The notes: generated from the sequence alone by a model not told the origin. Counted from the first letter of the stretch, positions 1-7,996 are shown. The stretch: 41,693 nt of DNA from Pedobacter sp. HMWF019 (GCF_003061025.1 NZ_QAIL01000040.1:1-41693), one strand, 5' to 3'. Made by a program: numbers and translations.

Positions 1-103
1 TTATAAAACGGCTTAACTTATAATTGCTTTTATAATGAAAATGTCACGAAATATAGAGGAACAGGCGCTAAATCAGCATTAAAAATAAATTTTAAAATTA
101 CTA

Positions 104-134
104 TTGTACAATTAAAAAATAGTCTTTACCTTTG
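104..134 (+). promoter_or_regulatory. Promoter of efp
   Basis: A Bacteroidota-type promoter is visible: a -33 TTG at 104-106, 20 bases of spacer, then a perfect -7 element TACCTTTG at 127-134. It lies 45 bases before the efp start. The preceding 100 bases are AT-rich and hold no gene that I can see. Confidence 0.7.
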
Positions 135-178
135 CGGCACGAAATCGGGCAGGGTAACAGGCACAATTTCAAAGAAAA

Positions 179-739
179 ATGGCAAAAGCATCAGAAGTAA
201 AAAGTGGAAACATCCTTCGGTTTAACGGAGAATTGGTACAGGTAGAGGAGTTCCTTCATCGTACCCCCGGAAATTTACGGGCTTTTTATCAGGCAAGAAT
301 GAGAAATGTGAAATCCGGGAAACTGGTTGAATACAGATTTCGTGTGGATGAGGAAGTAGAGATTTGCCGCGTTGAAACCAGTGATTACCAGTACTTGTAT
401 GAAGATGGGGATGCATTGGTGGTGATGGATAACAGTACTTACGAACAGTTTAACATACCAAAGATATTGTTTGGTAAAAGTGTTCGGTTTTTGAAAGAAG
501 GAATGAATGTGATCATTGCGTTTGAAAGCGATGAGCCAATTATGGCACAGACACCTTCTCATGTTGAATTAGAGATTACGTACTCGGAGCCTGCTGTTAA
601 GGGCGATACTTCTACAAATGCGTTGAAATATGCAACTGTGGAGACCGGGGTTGAAATAAAAGTGCCGATGTTTATCAATCAGGGCGATAAGGTTAAGATT
701 GATACACGTACAGGTGATTACGTTGAAAGAGTAAAATAA
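179..739 (+). CDS. efp: Translation elongation factor P
   Basis: EF-P binds the ribosome between the P and E sites and relieves stalling at proline-rich stretches. The 186-aa length and three-domain layout are typical: a KOW-like N-domain at about residues 1-64 and two OB-like domains after it. The C-terminal stretch GDKVKIDTRTGDYVERVK is the family signature. The loop that reaches the peptidyl-transferase centre reads TPGNLRAF at residues 29-36. By alignment with E. coli PGKGQAF, the tip is Asn32 rather than a modifiable Lys or Arg. The gene has its own promoter and a strong terminator, so it is monocistronic. The start ATG at 179 is unambiguous. Confidence 0.97.
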   Translation: MAKASEVKSGNILRFNGELVQVEEFLHRTPGNLRAFYQARMRNVKSGKLVEYRFRVDEEVEICRVETSDYQYLYEDGDALVVMDNSTYEQFNIPKILFGKSVRFLKEGMNVIIAFESDEPIMAQTPSHVELEITYSEPAVKGDTSTNALKYATVETGVEIKVPMFINQGDKVKIDTRTGDYVERVK

Positions 740-775
740 GAATTTTCATAGTTTAGTTTTAGGTTTAGGTTGATT

Positions 776-811
776 GAGGCTTCGGAGTGGTTCCCGAAGC
801 CTTCTTTTTTT
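776..811 (+). terminator. Rho-independent terminator of efp
   Basis: Stem GGCTTCGG at 778-785 pairs with CCGAAGCC at 794-801 and is followed by a T-rich run to 811. It lies 37 bases after the efp stop. Confidence 0.85.
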
Positions 812-1078
812 ATGCGGTTTTTTGTGGGGGAAAATTAATTTGCTCTCGGAGACTAACGTTTCTTTGGGGCGCTGCGCGGCCCGCCTCGAAGCTGAGGCCT
901 CCTCTGCAGAATTATTTTTTTGGGTGCAGGGGTAGCCGCAAAAAGAGGTAGGTTCGGTGATTGATGGGGGGACCGGGTATGATGCAGAGGTTTGAGTTTG
1001 AGCAGGGATTGTATGGAGTCGTGGGGAGTTAGGGTTGGTGCCATAGGTTTAGGGTTGGGGTGAGTTTAGAGTACAGGG
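812..1078. other. Gene-less, G-rich intergenic stretch
   Basis: No convincing gene is seen between the efp terminator and the next promoter. The section near 865-915 is clearly richer in GC than its surroundings and holds short self-complementary pieces (CCTC...GAGG). The section 1020-1060 carries four G-runs on the top strand (1023-1026, 1032-1034, 1052-1054, 1057-1060). A 63-codon minus-strand frame here is low-complexity and has no family resemblance. Confidence 0.5.
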
Positions 1079-1109
1079 TTGTTGTTGGTTGGCTTAATAA
1101 TTATCTTTG
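1079..1109 (+). promoter_or_regulatory. Promoter of 5-formyl-THF cyclo-ligase
   Basis: TTGTTG at 1079-1084 acts as the -33 region and a perfect -7 TATCTTTG lies at 1102-1109, with 20 bases between the first TTG and the -7. The promoter ends five bases before the ATG at 1115, so the mRNA is probably leaderless or nearly so. It excludes the longer open frame that begins with TTG at 1079. Confidence 0.65.
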
Positions 1110-1114
1110 TTTTG

Positions 1115-1678
1115 ATGACGAAATCTGAGATTAGAAAGATGGCGCTTCAGGAAAGGAAGATGTTGTCGAAGGATGCGCTAAAGTTGCAGAGTATGGGGTT
1201 GCTGGAGCAGTTTGCTTTGATGGATTTTTCTGGTGTGGAGGTGGTTCATGTTTTTTTGCCAATGGAACGTAAAGGGGAACCGGATACATTTCTTTTTATT
1301 GATTGGTTGGCGCAAAATTATCCTGCTGTGCGCGTTATTGTACCGCGGGCAGACTTTGGGTCGTCTTTGATGACGAACTATGTTTATAGGGGGGCTGAAG
1401 GGCTTGTGGAGAGTTTTTATGGGATATTGGAACCGGTTGATGGGGAGGTTTATTTGGGTAAGGTGGATATGGTGCTGATTCCGCTCCTGGCTTTTGATCT
1501 CCGGGGTTATCGCGTGGGTTATGGGAAGGGCTTTTATGACCGTTTTCTGGAGGGTTTAGAGACAAAAAAAGTCGGAATCTCTCTTTTTGGACCTGTTGGG
1601 GAGATTGCCGACGTTAATGCATTTGATATTCGTATGGATATTTGTTTGACTCCGGATCGGGTTTACAGGTTTAGCTGA
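1115..1678 (+). CDS. 5-formyltetrahydrofolate cyclo-ligase
   Basis: The enzyme converts 5-formyl-THF to 5,10-methenyl-THF with ATP, rescuing folate locked in the formyl form. The 187-aa protein starts MTKSEIRK, the usual N-terminal helix. It ends with the family's nucleotide-binding signature RGYRVGYGKGFYDRFL, followed by a C-terminal DICLTPDRVY segment. I chose ATG 1115 over an upstream TTG because the extra 12 codons form the promoter region. The 3' end overlaps by 16 bases the 3' end of the opposing arginase-family gene, and no terminator lies between them. Confidence 0.92.
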   Translation: MTKSEIRKMALQERKMLSKDALKLQSMGLLEQFALMDFSGVEVVHVFLPMERKGEPDTFLFIDWLAQNYPAVRVIVPRADFGSSLMTNYVYRGAEGLVESFYGILEPVDGEVYLGKVDMVLIPLLAFDLRGYRVGYGKGFYDRFLEGLETKKVGISLFGPVGEIADVNAFDIRMDICLTPDRVYRFS

Positions 1679-2637
1679 GCCTTGATAAAGTCGGTGATCA
1701 GATAAACGATCGTTTTTGCGGTATTGGGGTCTTTTCTTCCATCGCTGAGCTCTATTGCGCCTTCACATAGGTGGAGGTAATGGAATTTTTTCTTGCCGTT
1801 GAGGACTAATCTTCTCATGTCGTTCAGGGTAAAACCTGAGGGGGTGGAGGCACTGGAAAGTACATTCTCTATACTGTCCAGGTCTATTTCCAGGCCAAGG
1901 TTGTAATCCAGGGGTTGAACAAAATTATGGAGCAGCTGGGTTCTGTCCTTGGTTTTGATGAGCTCATCGAAATAAATGCAGTTGATGTGTGGATTTTCTT
2001 TGATTTGCTGGAGGACATGATGGTTGTTGTAGTTTTCGTGGAGCCCAAAAATGCTATAGTTTTTTAGGTAGTTGTCTTTGATGGCATAACTGAAGCCATT
2101 TCCGCTGTGCCGGCCATTCGTTTCACGCAGATCGGCGTGTGCATCGATATTTACGACATCTATTTCTTTGCCTTTGGCTTGAGAAACGCCCTTGATGATG
2201 GGATAGGCATTGTTGTGGCCACCACCGATGACGATTGGTGTTTTTCCAGCCTCAATGATCTTTTGGATCACTGGGTAGACCAGGTCGTCTATAGCTTCTA
2301 CTTTTTTGCTGAGGGCAGCCGGATCGGTTTCTTTTGGGTCTTTAAACTTAAAATGGCCCAGAACGAGAAGTTCTGCTCCGTTTAGAAAAGAATTGCTTTG
2401 GATATTAAGGAGGGACCTCAGGCTGGCTTCCCAGGCGCTTGCTGTTCCGGCAATACCGTAATTGGCGCGCACTCCAATGTCTTCTGGGATACCCAGCAAG
2501 ACAAATGGGGCACTGGATTGCTTCAGGTCGTTCAGGCTGGAGAGGGTTTGCACTTTTTCTCCTAATTTGACTTCTCCTTCGCGCTGACGGGTGAGTGCCA
2601 GTATATCGGCAGGGGAATACAGTTTTAGTCCTTCCAT
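1663..2637 (-). CDS. Arginase-family hydrolase (probable formimidoylglutamase)
   Basis: This ureohydrolase-fold enzyme binds a binuclear manganese centre. The ligand motifs are all present: GGGHNN, then NIDAHADLR, then EIDLDSIE. The GGGHNN form and the overall sequence resemble formimidoylglutamases of Bacteroidota more than true arginases (GGDHS). The likely reaction is N-formimidoyl-L-glutamate to glutamate and formamide in histidine breakdown, but agmatinase or another guanidino substrate cannot be excluded. No other hut gene is nearby. Length is 324 aa. Confidence 0.8.
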   Translation of the reverse strand: MEGLKLYSPADILALTRQREGEVKLGEKVQTLSSLNDLKQSSAPFVLLGIPEDIGVRANYGIAGTASAWEASLRSLLNIQSNSFLNGAELLVLGHFKFKDPKETDPAALSKKVEAIDDLVYPVIQKIIEAGKTPIVIGGGHNNAYPIIKGVSQAKGKEIDVVNIDAHADLRETNGRHSGNGFSYAIKDNYLKNYSIFGLHENYNNHHVLQQIKENPHINCIYFDELIKTKDRTQLLHNFVQPLDYNLGLEIDLDSIENVLSSASTPSGFTLNDMRRLVLNGKKKFHYLHLCEGAIELSDGRKDPNTAKTIVYLITDFIKAQLNL

Positions 2638-2697
2638 GTGATATGATTTAGGGTGTGTTATTTCTTTATTTGTGCAATTCTAATGTTTTTTACTGGT

Positions 2698-3468
2698 TTA
2701 GGCATTGAGTTCCAACAAGACCGGACAGTGATCGGAATGGACCGCATCGGGCAGGATTCTGACCTGTTTTAAGCGGTCTAGCATTGGTTTTGTAGCCAGG
2801 TGGTAATCGATACGCCAGCCAAGGTTCTTTGCCCTGGAGTTGGCCCGGAAACTCCACCAGGTATAATGGTGGGGATCTTTATTGAAATGCCGGAAGGTAT
2901 CAATAAAGCCGTTGTTGAGGAACAATTCCATCCACTCGCGTTCTTCCGGAAGGAAACCGGAGGAATTGGCATTGGTTTTTGGATTGTGGATGTCTATGGC
3001 GGTGTGACAGATGTTGTAATCGCCAGAGATGATCAGGTTGGGACAAGTGATGCGGAGATTTTCTGTATAGGTGTCGAAAAATTTCATGAATTCATACTTT
3101 TTAGCCTGCCTGTCTTCTCCGCTGGATCCGGATGGCAAATAGACACTCATCAGGGAAAAAGTGTCAAAGTCGGCCCTTAAAACACGTCCTTCTTTATCGA
3201 TCCACTCTTCTCCACATCCGTATTCTATATGAATGGGTTTGATTTTACTAAAGATGGCTACGCCGCTGTATCCTTTTTTTTCTGCAGGGAACCAGTAGTT
3301 GTGGTAACCCAGTTGTTCAAGAACAGCTATAATGTCGGGAATTTGTGCTGGCAGTGCCTTTACTTCCTGCAGGCAGACCATATCTGGGTTTTCATTTTTT
3401 AACCAGTCCAGAAAGTTTTTTGTGGCTGCGGCGCGGATGCCGTTGATGTTGTAGGATATGATCTTCAT
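2698..3468 (-). CDS. xth: Exodeoxyribonuclease III
   Basis: This DNA-repair AP endonuclease and 3'-5' exonuclease belongs to the exonuclease-endonuclease-phosphatase fold. The 256-aa protein opens with MKIISYNINGIRAA, carries the metal-binding glutamate in CLQEVK, the ISGDYNICH loop, and ends with the catalytic His in VHSDHCPVLLEL. Its ATG overlaps the stop of the upstream cyclophilin gene by four bases (ATGA), so translation is probably coupled. Confidence 0.95.
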   Translation of the reverse strand: MKIISYNINGIRAAATKNFLDWLKNENPDMVCLQEVKALPAQIPDIIAVLEQLGYHNYWFPAEKKGYSGVAIFSKIKPIHIEYGCGEEWIDKEGRVLRADFDTFSLMSVYLPSGSSGEDRQAKKYEFMKFFDTYTENLRITCPNLIISGDYNICHTAIDIHNPKTNANSSGFLPEEREWMELFLNNGFIDTFRHFNKDPHHYTWWSFRANSRAKNLGWRIDYHLATKPMLDRLKQVRILPDAVHSDHCPVLLELNA

Positions 3469-4193
3469 AATGGGGTGCTGTATTTATGCGTTTCCTGTAT
3501 TTGTGTTTGTTTGGCCAGCATTTTTTCCAATTTTTTTGCTGCCCGTTTTTTAAGCAGGATTACGGTCATTTTGATATCTTTTAATGGACGGTTGTTCGAA
3601 TCGGTTGGACTGGAAGCGATCAGATCGACCAGTTCTATTCCTTGCACTACCTCGCCATAGGCGGTATAATTGCGATCCAGATGAGGGGTGCCGCCTATCG
3701 TTTTATAGATTTCCCTTTGCCATTGTGGCAATTTGAAATGAAGGCGGTTAGTTTCCAGGGCATCGAGCTGTTCATCGGTAAATTTTTTGCCTTGTACAAT
3801 GTAGAACTGACATCCGCTGGAAGCTTTCTGCGGGTTATCGTCCCTGGCGGCTGCCAATACACCTTTTTTATGAAACAGACTGTCTCTGAATTCTGCAGGT
3901 ATGGTATATCCCACATCGCCTTCACCAAGCAGCTTACCTGCCTCCGCTTTTTTAGAGTCGGGGTCACCTCCCTGGATCATGAAGTCTTTGATGACCCGAT
4001 GGAACAGGGTATTGTTGTAAAAACCGGCTTTGGTGAGCTTGATGAAGTTGTCTCGGTGTAATGGGGTCTCATTGTAAAGCTGGATGATGCATTCGCCCAT
4101 TTCCGTTGACACCCTGATGTATTGGTGCTTAGGCTTTTTGGCCTGGGCAGAAAGGATAAACAGGGAGAGGAAGATGGAAAACAGGTATTTCAT
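3465..4193 (-). CDS. Secreted peptidyl-prolyl cis-trans isomerase, cyclophilin type
   Basis: A signal peptide of about 18 residues (MKYLFSIFLSLFILSAQA) precedes a cyclophilin domain at about residues 24-215. Its core motifs are LFHRVIKDFMIQGGDP and SSGCQFYIVQG. A basic tail of about 30 residues follows, rich in Lys and Gln. It probably acts on folding in the periplasm. The gene is first in a two-gene unit with xth and overlaps it by four bases; I see no functional link between the two. The likely -7 is TAACTTTC at 4196-4203, one mismatch from consensus and only three bases from the ATG, so promoter placement is weak. Confidence 0.93.
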   Translation of the reverse strand: MKYLFSIFLSLFILSAQAKKPKHQYIRVSTEMGECIIQLYNETPLHRDNFIKLTKAGFYNNTLFHRVIKDFMIQGGDPDSKKAEAGKLLGEGDVGYTIPAEFRDSLFHKKGVLAAARDDNPQKASSGCQFYIVQGKKFTDEQLDALETNRLHFKLPQWQREIYKTIGGTPHLDRNYTAYGEVVQGIELVDLIASSPTDSNNRPLKDIKMTVILLKKRAAKKLEKMLAKQTQIQETHKYSTPL

Positions 4194-4274
4194 ACGAAAG
4201 TTAATTTTGTGCTAATTTAGCTAAATCCCATTAATTTCTTACCATACATCAACAGGGCCGAAGACATAAAAAGG

Positions 4275-4297
4275 TAAATTTGTATACAACAAGGAGG
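4275..4297 (+). promoter_or_regulatory. -7 element and strong Shine-Dalgarno of the DOPA dioxygenase gene
   Basis: TAAATTTG at 4275-4282 matches the -7 consensus, but no clear -33 TTG is present. AAGGAGG at 4291-4297 lies five bases before ATG 4303. Such a strong Shine-Dalgarno is unusual in Bacteroidota and settles the start. Confidence 0.6.
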
Positions 4298-4302
4298 ACG
4301 AT

Positions 4303-5130
4303 ATGTCAAACTTATCAGATCTAAAAACACTTACAGCAAGCCTTCCCGAGCAGGGGTATACGATGCCGGTTCTTTTTATCGGACATGGTTCTCCGATGAA
4401 TGGGATAGAAGATAATGAGTTCAGTCGAAAATGGGTGGATATCGCAAAGGATATTCCGCAGCCCAGTGCTGTTCTGGTCGTTTCTGCGCATTGGTTTACC
4501 CGGGGAACTTTTGTGACCGCAATGGATTTTCCGCCAACCATACATGATTTTGGCGGCTTTCCGCAGGCATTGTTCGATGTGGAGTATCCGGCGCCCGGCA
4601 GTCCTGACTTGGCTGCTGAAACAGCTGCATTGGTAAAGGGGACAGAGGTTCATCTGGATCATGAATGGGGTTTGGATCATGGGGCATGGACCGTAGTGAA
4701 GCATATGTATCCGCAGGCACAGATTCCTGTTTTGCAGTTGAGTATAGATTATACCCGGGACGCCAGGTTCCATTACGAGCTGGCTGCAGAATTATTTAAG
4801 TTGAGGAAGAAGGGCGTTTTGATCCTGGGAAGCGGGAATATGGTTCACAATCTTCGCATGATGAGTTGGGAGATGATCCATGGTGGTGGTTACGACTGGG
4901 CGTTGGAGATCAACGAGAAATTTAAGGAACTGATCCTGAACAATGAGCACCGGCCTTTGATGAATTATCAAAGCCTGGGAAAAGAGGCCATGCTGGCCAT
5001 TCCAACACCTGAGCATTATCTTCCGCTGATGTATACGCTGGGTTTAAAGCAAGATGATGAGCCGGTACTTTTGTTTAACGATAAAGCTGTTGGAGGCTCT
5101 TTAACGATGACCTCGGTTCGGGTTGGTTAA
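4303..5130 (+). CDS. ygiD: 4,5-DOPA-extradiol-dioxygenase-like protein (LigB superfamily)
   Basis: This 275-aa protein matches the YgiD/plant-DODA group of non-haem, Zn- or Fe-binding LigB-fold dioxygenases. Visible motifs are FIGHGSPMNG (His28), VVSAHWFTRG (His63), the GLDHGAW loop and PEHYLPLMY near the C-terminus. E. coli YgiD cleaves L-DOPA in vitro, but the natural substrate in bacteria is uncertain. The gene stands alone, tail-to-tail with the aldehyde dehydrogenase only four bases away. Confidence 0.9.
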   Translation: MSNLSDLKTLTASLPEQGYTMPVLFIGHGSPMNGIEDNEFSRKWVDIAKDIPQPSAVLVVSAHWFTRGTFVTAMDFPPTIHDFGGFPQALFDVEYPAPGSPDLAAETAALVKGTEVHLDHEWGLDHGAWTVVKHMYPQAQIPVLQLSIDYTRDARFHYELAAELFKLRKKGVLILGSGNMVHNLRMMSWEMIHGGGYDWALEINEKFKELILNNEHRPLMNYQSLGKEAMLAIPTPEHYLPLMYTLGLKQDDEPVLLFNDKAVGGSLTMTSVRVG

Positions 5131-5134
5131 GGGT

Positions 5135-6538
5135 TTACATGAGTTTTTTAAGCAGCTGCAGTATCCATTGCTTTTTTTTATACGGCGGGTAGACCAGACT
5201 TGCGGCATTGATGTCTGATTGGAAAACAACCGCTCTTTCGTGGGAAAAGGTTTTAAATCCAAAAAATCCATGTGAGCTGCCCATTCCGCTTTGATTTACG
5301 CCTCCAAAAGGTAGGTTGGGGTTAGAGATGTGAATGAGTACGTCGTTGATACAGGCTCCACCGGAGCTGGTGTTTTTGAGGATTTGGCGGATATGAGATT
5401 GATCTTCACTGAAAATATACAGTGCAAGCGGCTTATTCTTTCGTTTGATCAGTCCAATTGCTTCTTCCAGGTTGGTGTAAGGGATCAGAGGGAGCACCGG
5501 TCCAAAGATTTCCTCTTCCATGATGGTGCAATTTTCGGGCAGGTACCCGAGCAAGGTTGGATGGATGGTCTGGTGCAATAGGTTGGAAGGGCCACCCCAG
5601 AGGATTTTTGCTCCTCGGTCTATTGCTTCTTTGATCAAGCCCTGAATACGGTCGTAATGTTTCTGGTTTATGATTTTGGCAAAAGATTTAAAATCAAGTC
5701 GTTTGTCGGTTTTGTCAAAGAACATTTCTACAACGGCCTTTTTATAGGCATCTGTAAATTCGTCCATTTTGGAGGCCTGAATCAGGGCATAATCCGGGGC
5801 AATGCAGGTTTGCCCGGCATTGATGAGTTTCCCCCAGGCAATTTTTTCTGCTGCTTTTGATATATTTGTGGTTTCATCTATAATGACTGGTGATTTGCCT
5901 CCAAGTTCTAGGGTAACGGAGCTGAGGTGTTTGGATGCGGCTTCCATAACAATTTTCCCAACAGCGGTACTGCCAGTGAAGAAAATATGATCGAAGGGAA
6001 GTTTTAACAGGCTTGCAGAAACGCTTGCATCGCCTTCAATACAGGCAATTTCCTGTTCTTCGAATGTTTTTTCCAATAGCCGGAATAAGAGGCTGCTGGT
6101 GGCCGAACTGTATTCCGACGGCTTGATCATGGCACAGTTTCCGGCAGCGACGGCAGAGATGAGCGGGCTCATGACAAGCTGGAAAGGGTAATTCCAGGGT
6201 GCGATAATGAGGCAAACGCCTTTTGGCTCATAATAGATTCTGTTTTTTGCCAGCAGGTTGCTGATGTTTCTGGCTGCATGTTGTGGCTTCATCCACCCAG
6301 ATAGATTCTTAATGGTAAAGTCTATTTCACTATAGATGAAAAGGACTTCTGTAACAGCAGATTCAAATTTGTTTTTTCGAAGATCCGTATGCAGGGCTTC
6401 ATAGATGTCGTTTTCATGGGCTTCTATGCAGCTTTTAAGGGCATTTAATTTTTGTATCCTTTCTGCGGCCGTGCTTAGGCGGACTGCATATTGGTTTTTT
6501 TGCTGAGCGTCAAAAATAGCATTGAACTTGTGTATCAT
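5135..6538 (-). CDS. Aldehyde dehydrogenase, class-3 / coniferyl-type
   Basis: This NAD(P)-dependent enzyme oxidises aldehydes to acids. In the 467-aa protein the general base is Glu211 (VTLELGGKSP) and the nucleophile is Cys245 (NAGQTC), 34 residues apart as expected. Short length, the PWNYPF motif and the C-terminal GMGSSHGFFGFKTFSH segment place it with class-3 or fatty-aldehyde-type enzymes. I chose MIHKFNAIF at 6538; the longer frame adds 15 unconserved residues. The C-terminus is basic and hydrophobic (KKKQWILQLLKKLM), possibly membrane-associated. The substrate cannot be told from sequence. Confidence 0.92.
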   Translation of the reverse strand: MIHKFNAIFDAQQKNQYAVRLSTAAERIQKLNALKSCIEAHENDIYEALHTDLRKNKFESAVTEVLFIYSEIDFTIKNLSGWMKPQHAARNISNLLAKNRIYYEPKGVCLIIAPWNYPFQLVMSPLISAVAAGNCAMIKPSEYSSATSSLLFRLLEKTFEEQEIACIEGDASVSASLLKLPFDHIFFTGSTAVGKIVMEAASKHLSSVTLELGGKSPVIIDETTNISKAAEKIAWGKLINAGQTCIAPDYALIQASKMDEFTDAYKKAVVEMFFDKTDKRLDFKSFAKIINQKHYDRIQGLIKEAIDRGAKILWGGPSNLLHQTIHPTLLGYLPENCTIMEEEIFGPVLPLIPYTNLEEAIGLIKRKNKPLALYIFSEDQSHIRQILKNTSSGGACINDVLIHISNPNLPFGGVNQSGMGSSHGFFGFKTFSHERAVVFQSDINAASLVYPPYKKKQWILQLLKKLM

Positions 6539-6720
6539 GACTTGTTTGCTAAGCGTGATGGATCTTAAATATACAAAATGCAAAGCTTATTCTGAAGAAT
6601 CGGGGAAGCAAAGCAGGAGATAGAATGAAATGAATGAATTTTCGGTCCTCCAATGGCATTGGATATAGTTTTTGTCTATGGGTGTATCGAGATTTAGTAT
6701 GTATAATTACCTTCGGATGG

Positions 6721-6751
6721 TTGGTAATTCTCTGGGATAGCCGTACCTTTG
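6721..6751 (+). promoter_or_regulatory. Promoter of ahpC
   Basis: TTG at 6721-6723, 20 bases of spacer, and a perfect -7 TACCTTTG at 6744-6751 form a consensus promoter 24 bases before the ATG at 6776. The longer open frame starting at TTG 6749 begins inside the -7 element and is therefore rejected. Confidence 0.75.
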
Positions 6752-6775
6752 CACCAAGAAAAAAAACATAAAATT

Positions 6776-7321
6776 ATGATAAACATAGGTCAACAATTTC
6801 CATCATTTTCCAAAACAGCCGTTGTAAGTTTAGAGAAAGGTAAAGAGTTCGAAACAATTACTTCTGATTCTTTAATTAACGATAACAACGAATGGACTTG
6901 CCTGTTCTGGTGGCCAAAAGATTTTACTTTTGTTTGCCCTACAGAGATCGCCGAATTTAACAACAACTACAGCGAATTCCGTGACCGTGATACTAAACTG
7001 ATTGGCGCATCTACTGATTCTGAATTTGTTCACCTTGCCTGGAGAAATAACCATGATGATTTACGTGGTTTAAAATTCCCTATGCTGGCGGATACTTCTA
7101 AATCTTTAGCTGAAGCTTTGGATATTTTAGAACCGAACGAAAAAATTGCTTACCGTGCAACTTTCATTATCGATCCTCAGGGTATCGTACGCTGGGTATG
7201 TGTAAACGATTTAAGTGTTGGACGTAACGTAAAAGAAGTAATCAGAGTGCTGGATGCTTTGCAAACTGACGAACTTTGCCCTTGTAACTGGGAAAAAGGT
7301 CAGGAAACTTTAAGTGCATAA
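6776..7321 (+). CDS. ahpC: Peroxiredoxin, AhpC type (mycobacterial-like, C-terminal CxC)
   Basis: This thiol peroxidase reduces hydrogen peroxide and organic hydroperoxides. The peroxidatic Cys54 lies in FTFVCPTE. The C-terminus reads DELCPCNWEKG, giving Cys168 and Cys170 in the same CxC arrangement as Mycobacterium tuberculosis AhpC (LCACNW). That enzyme is recharged by AhpD, and an ahpD gene follows here 77 bases downstream. The 181-aa length fits. No ahpF is nearby. Codon use is enriched in C-ending codons such as AAC and TTC, suggesting high expression. Confidence 0.93.
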   Translation: MINIGQQFPSFSKTAVVSLEKGKEFETITSDSLINDNNEWTCLFWWPKDFTFVCPTEIAEFNNNYSEFRDRDTKLIGASTDSEFVHLAWRNNHDDLRGLKFPMLADTSKSLAEALDILEPNEKIAYRATFIIDPQGIVRWVCVNDLSVGRNVKEVIRVLDALQTDELCPCNWEKGQETLSA

Positions 7322-7341
7322 GCTTCCCTTTTAATCTAATT

Positions 7342-7376
7342 ATCCCTGTAAATGCATTTTTGCAGGGATTTTTTTT
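7342..7376 (+). terminator. Hairpin with T-run between ahpC and ahpD
   Basis: ATCCCTG at 7342-7348 pairs with CAGGGAT at 7363-7369, followed by a T-run to 7376. It looks like a rho-independent terminator and would attenuate transcription into ahpD. The ahpD start is only 22 bases further on. Confidence 0.75.
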
Positions 7377-7398
7377 ATCCTAATATTTGAATATTACC

Positions 7399-7983
7399 AT
7401 GAGTGAAATCACAGAAACTATCCAGGAAATACTGGCTGTTGTAGGCCTTGAAGCAGATTACAGAAATGAGAGCCTGTATCTTTTAGAAAAAGGGAACTCC
7501 AGGTATGCCCGCGATCTTAAATTAAACTTTACAAGTACCTTTACTTCTAATCATTTAACGGAGAAAGAATGTGCTTTAGTGGCTTTAAGTATTGCTATCA
7601 ATAACAACAATAAGGTTTTAACTGAATTTTATGAAAAACTGGCGCTTTCTAAAGAAGCGACGGCAGAAGAAATTGCAGAAGCAGCAGGTTGTGCTTCTTT
7701 GCTGGCCTTAAACAATGTATTCTATCGTTTCCGTCATTTTACAGGGAAAGAGAAGTATACGCAAATTCCGGCCCGGGTAAGGATGCAATTGATGAGCAGT
7801 CCGGTAACAGGAAAAGAATTCTTTGAATTGATGAGTATTGCCGTTTCTGCAGTGAATGGCTGCGAAATGTGTGTGAATGCCCATGAGAAGTCGATTCTTG
7901 GATTGGGTGCAACCGAAGAAAGGATCTTTGACGCGGTGAGGATCGCTTCAATTGTAACCTCTGCTGGAAAGATCATTTACTAA
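7399..7983 (+). CDS. ahpD: Alkylhydroperoxidase AhpD (carboxymuconolactone decarboxylase family)
   Basis: The 194-aa all-helical protein carries the CxxC redox centre CEMC (Cys155, Cys158). Glu143 and His162 are spaced exactly as the M. tuberculosis AhpD relay residues Glu118 and His137. The intervening His132 is replaced by Met157. AhpD passes electrons from dihydrolipoamide to AhpC, which fits the neighbouring gene. ATG 7399 is preferred; a TTG four codons upstream would extend it. Transcription probably comes by read-through from ahpC, as no perfect -7 is visible. Confidence 0.9.
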   Translation: MSEITETIQEILAVVGLEADYRNESLYLLEKGNSRYARDLKLNFTSTFTSNHLTEKECALVALSIAINNNNKVLTEFYEKLALSKEATAEEIAEAAGCASLLALNNVFYRFRHFTGKEKYTQIPARVRMQLMSSPVTGKEFFELMSIAVSAVNGCEMCVNAHEKSILGLGATEERIFDAVRIASIVTSAGKIIY

Positions 7984-7996
7984 GGCCTGTTTATAT

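Noticed and set aside
853..1044. 63-codon minus-strand open frame
   Set aside because: Low-complexity Pro/Arg-rich product with no family likeness; it is a by-product of the G-rich top strand.
1079..1114. Extended N-terminus of the cyclo-ligase from TTG 1079
   Set aside because: The extension coincides with the -33 and -7 promoter elements and the family normally begins at MTKSEIRK-like sequence.
2800..3180. 126-codon plus-strand open frame opposite xth
   Set aside because: Antisense shadow of a clear exonuclease III gene.
6749..6775. Extended N-terminus of AhpC from TTG 6749
   Set aside because: It begins inside the -7 element TACCTTTG, so it cannot be transcribed from that promoter.
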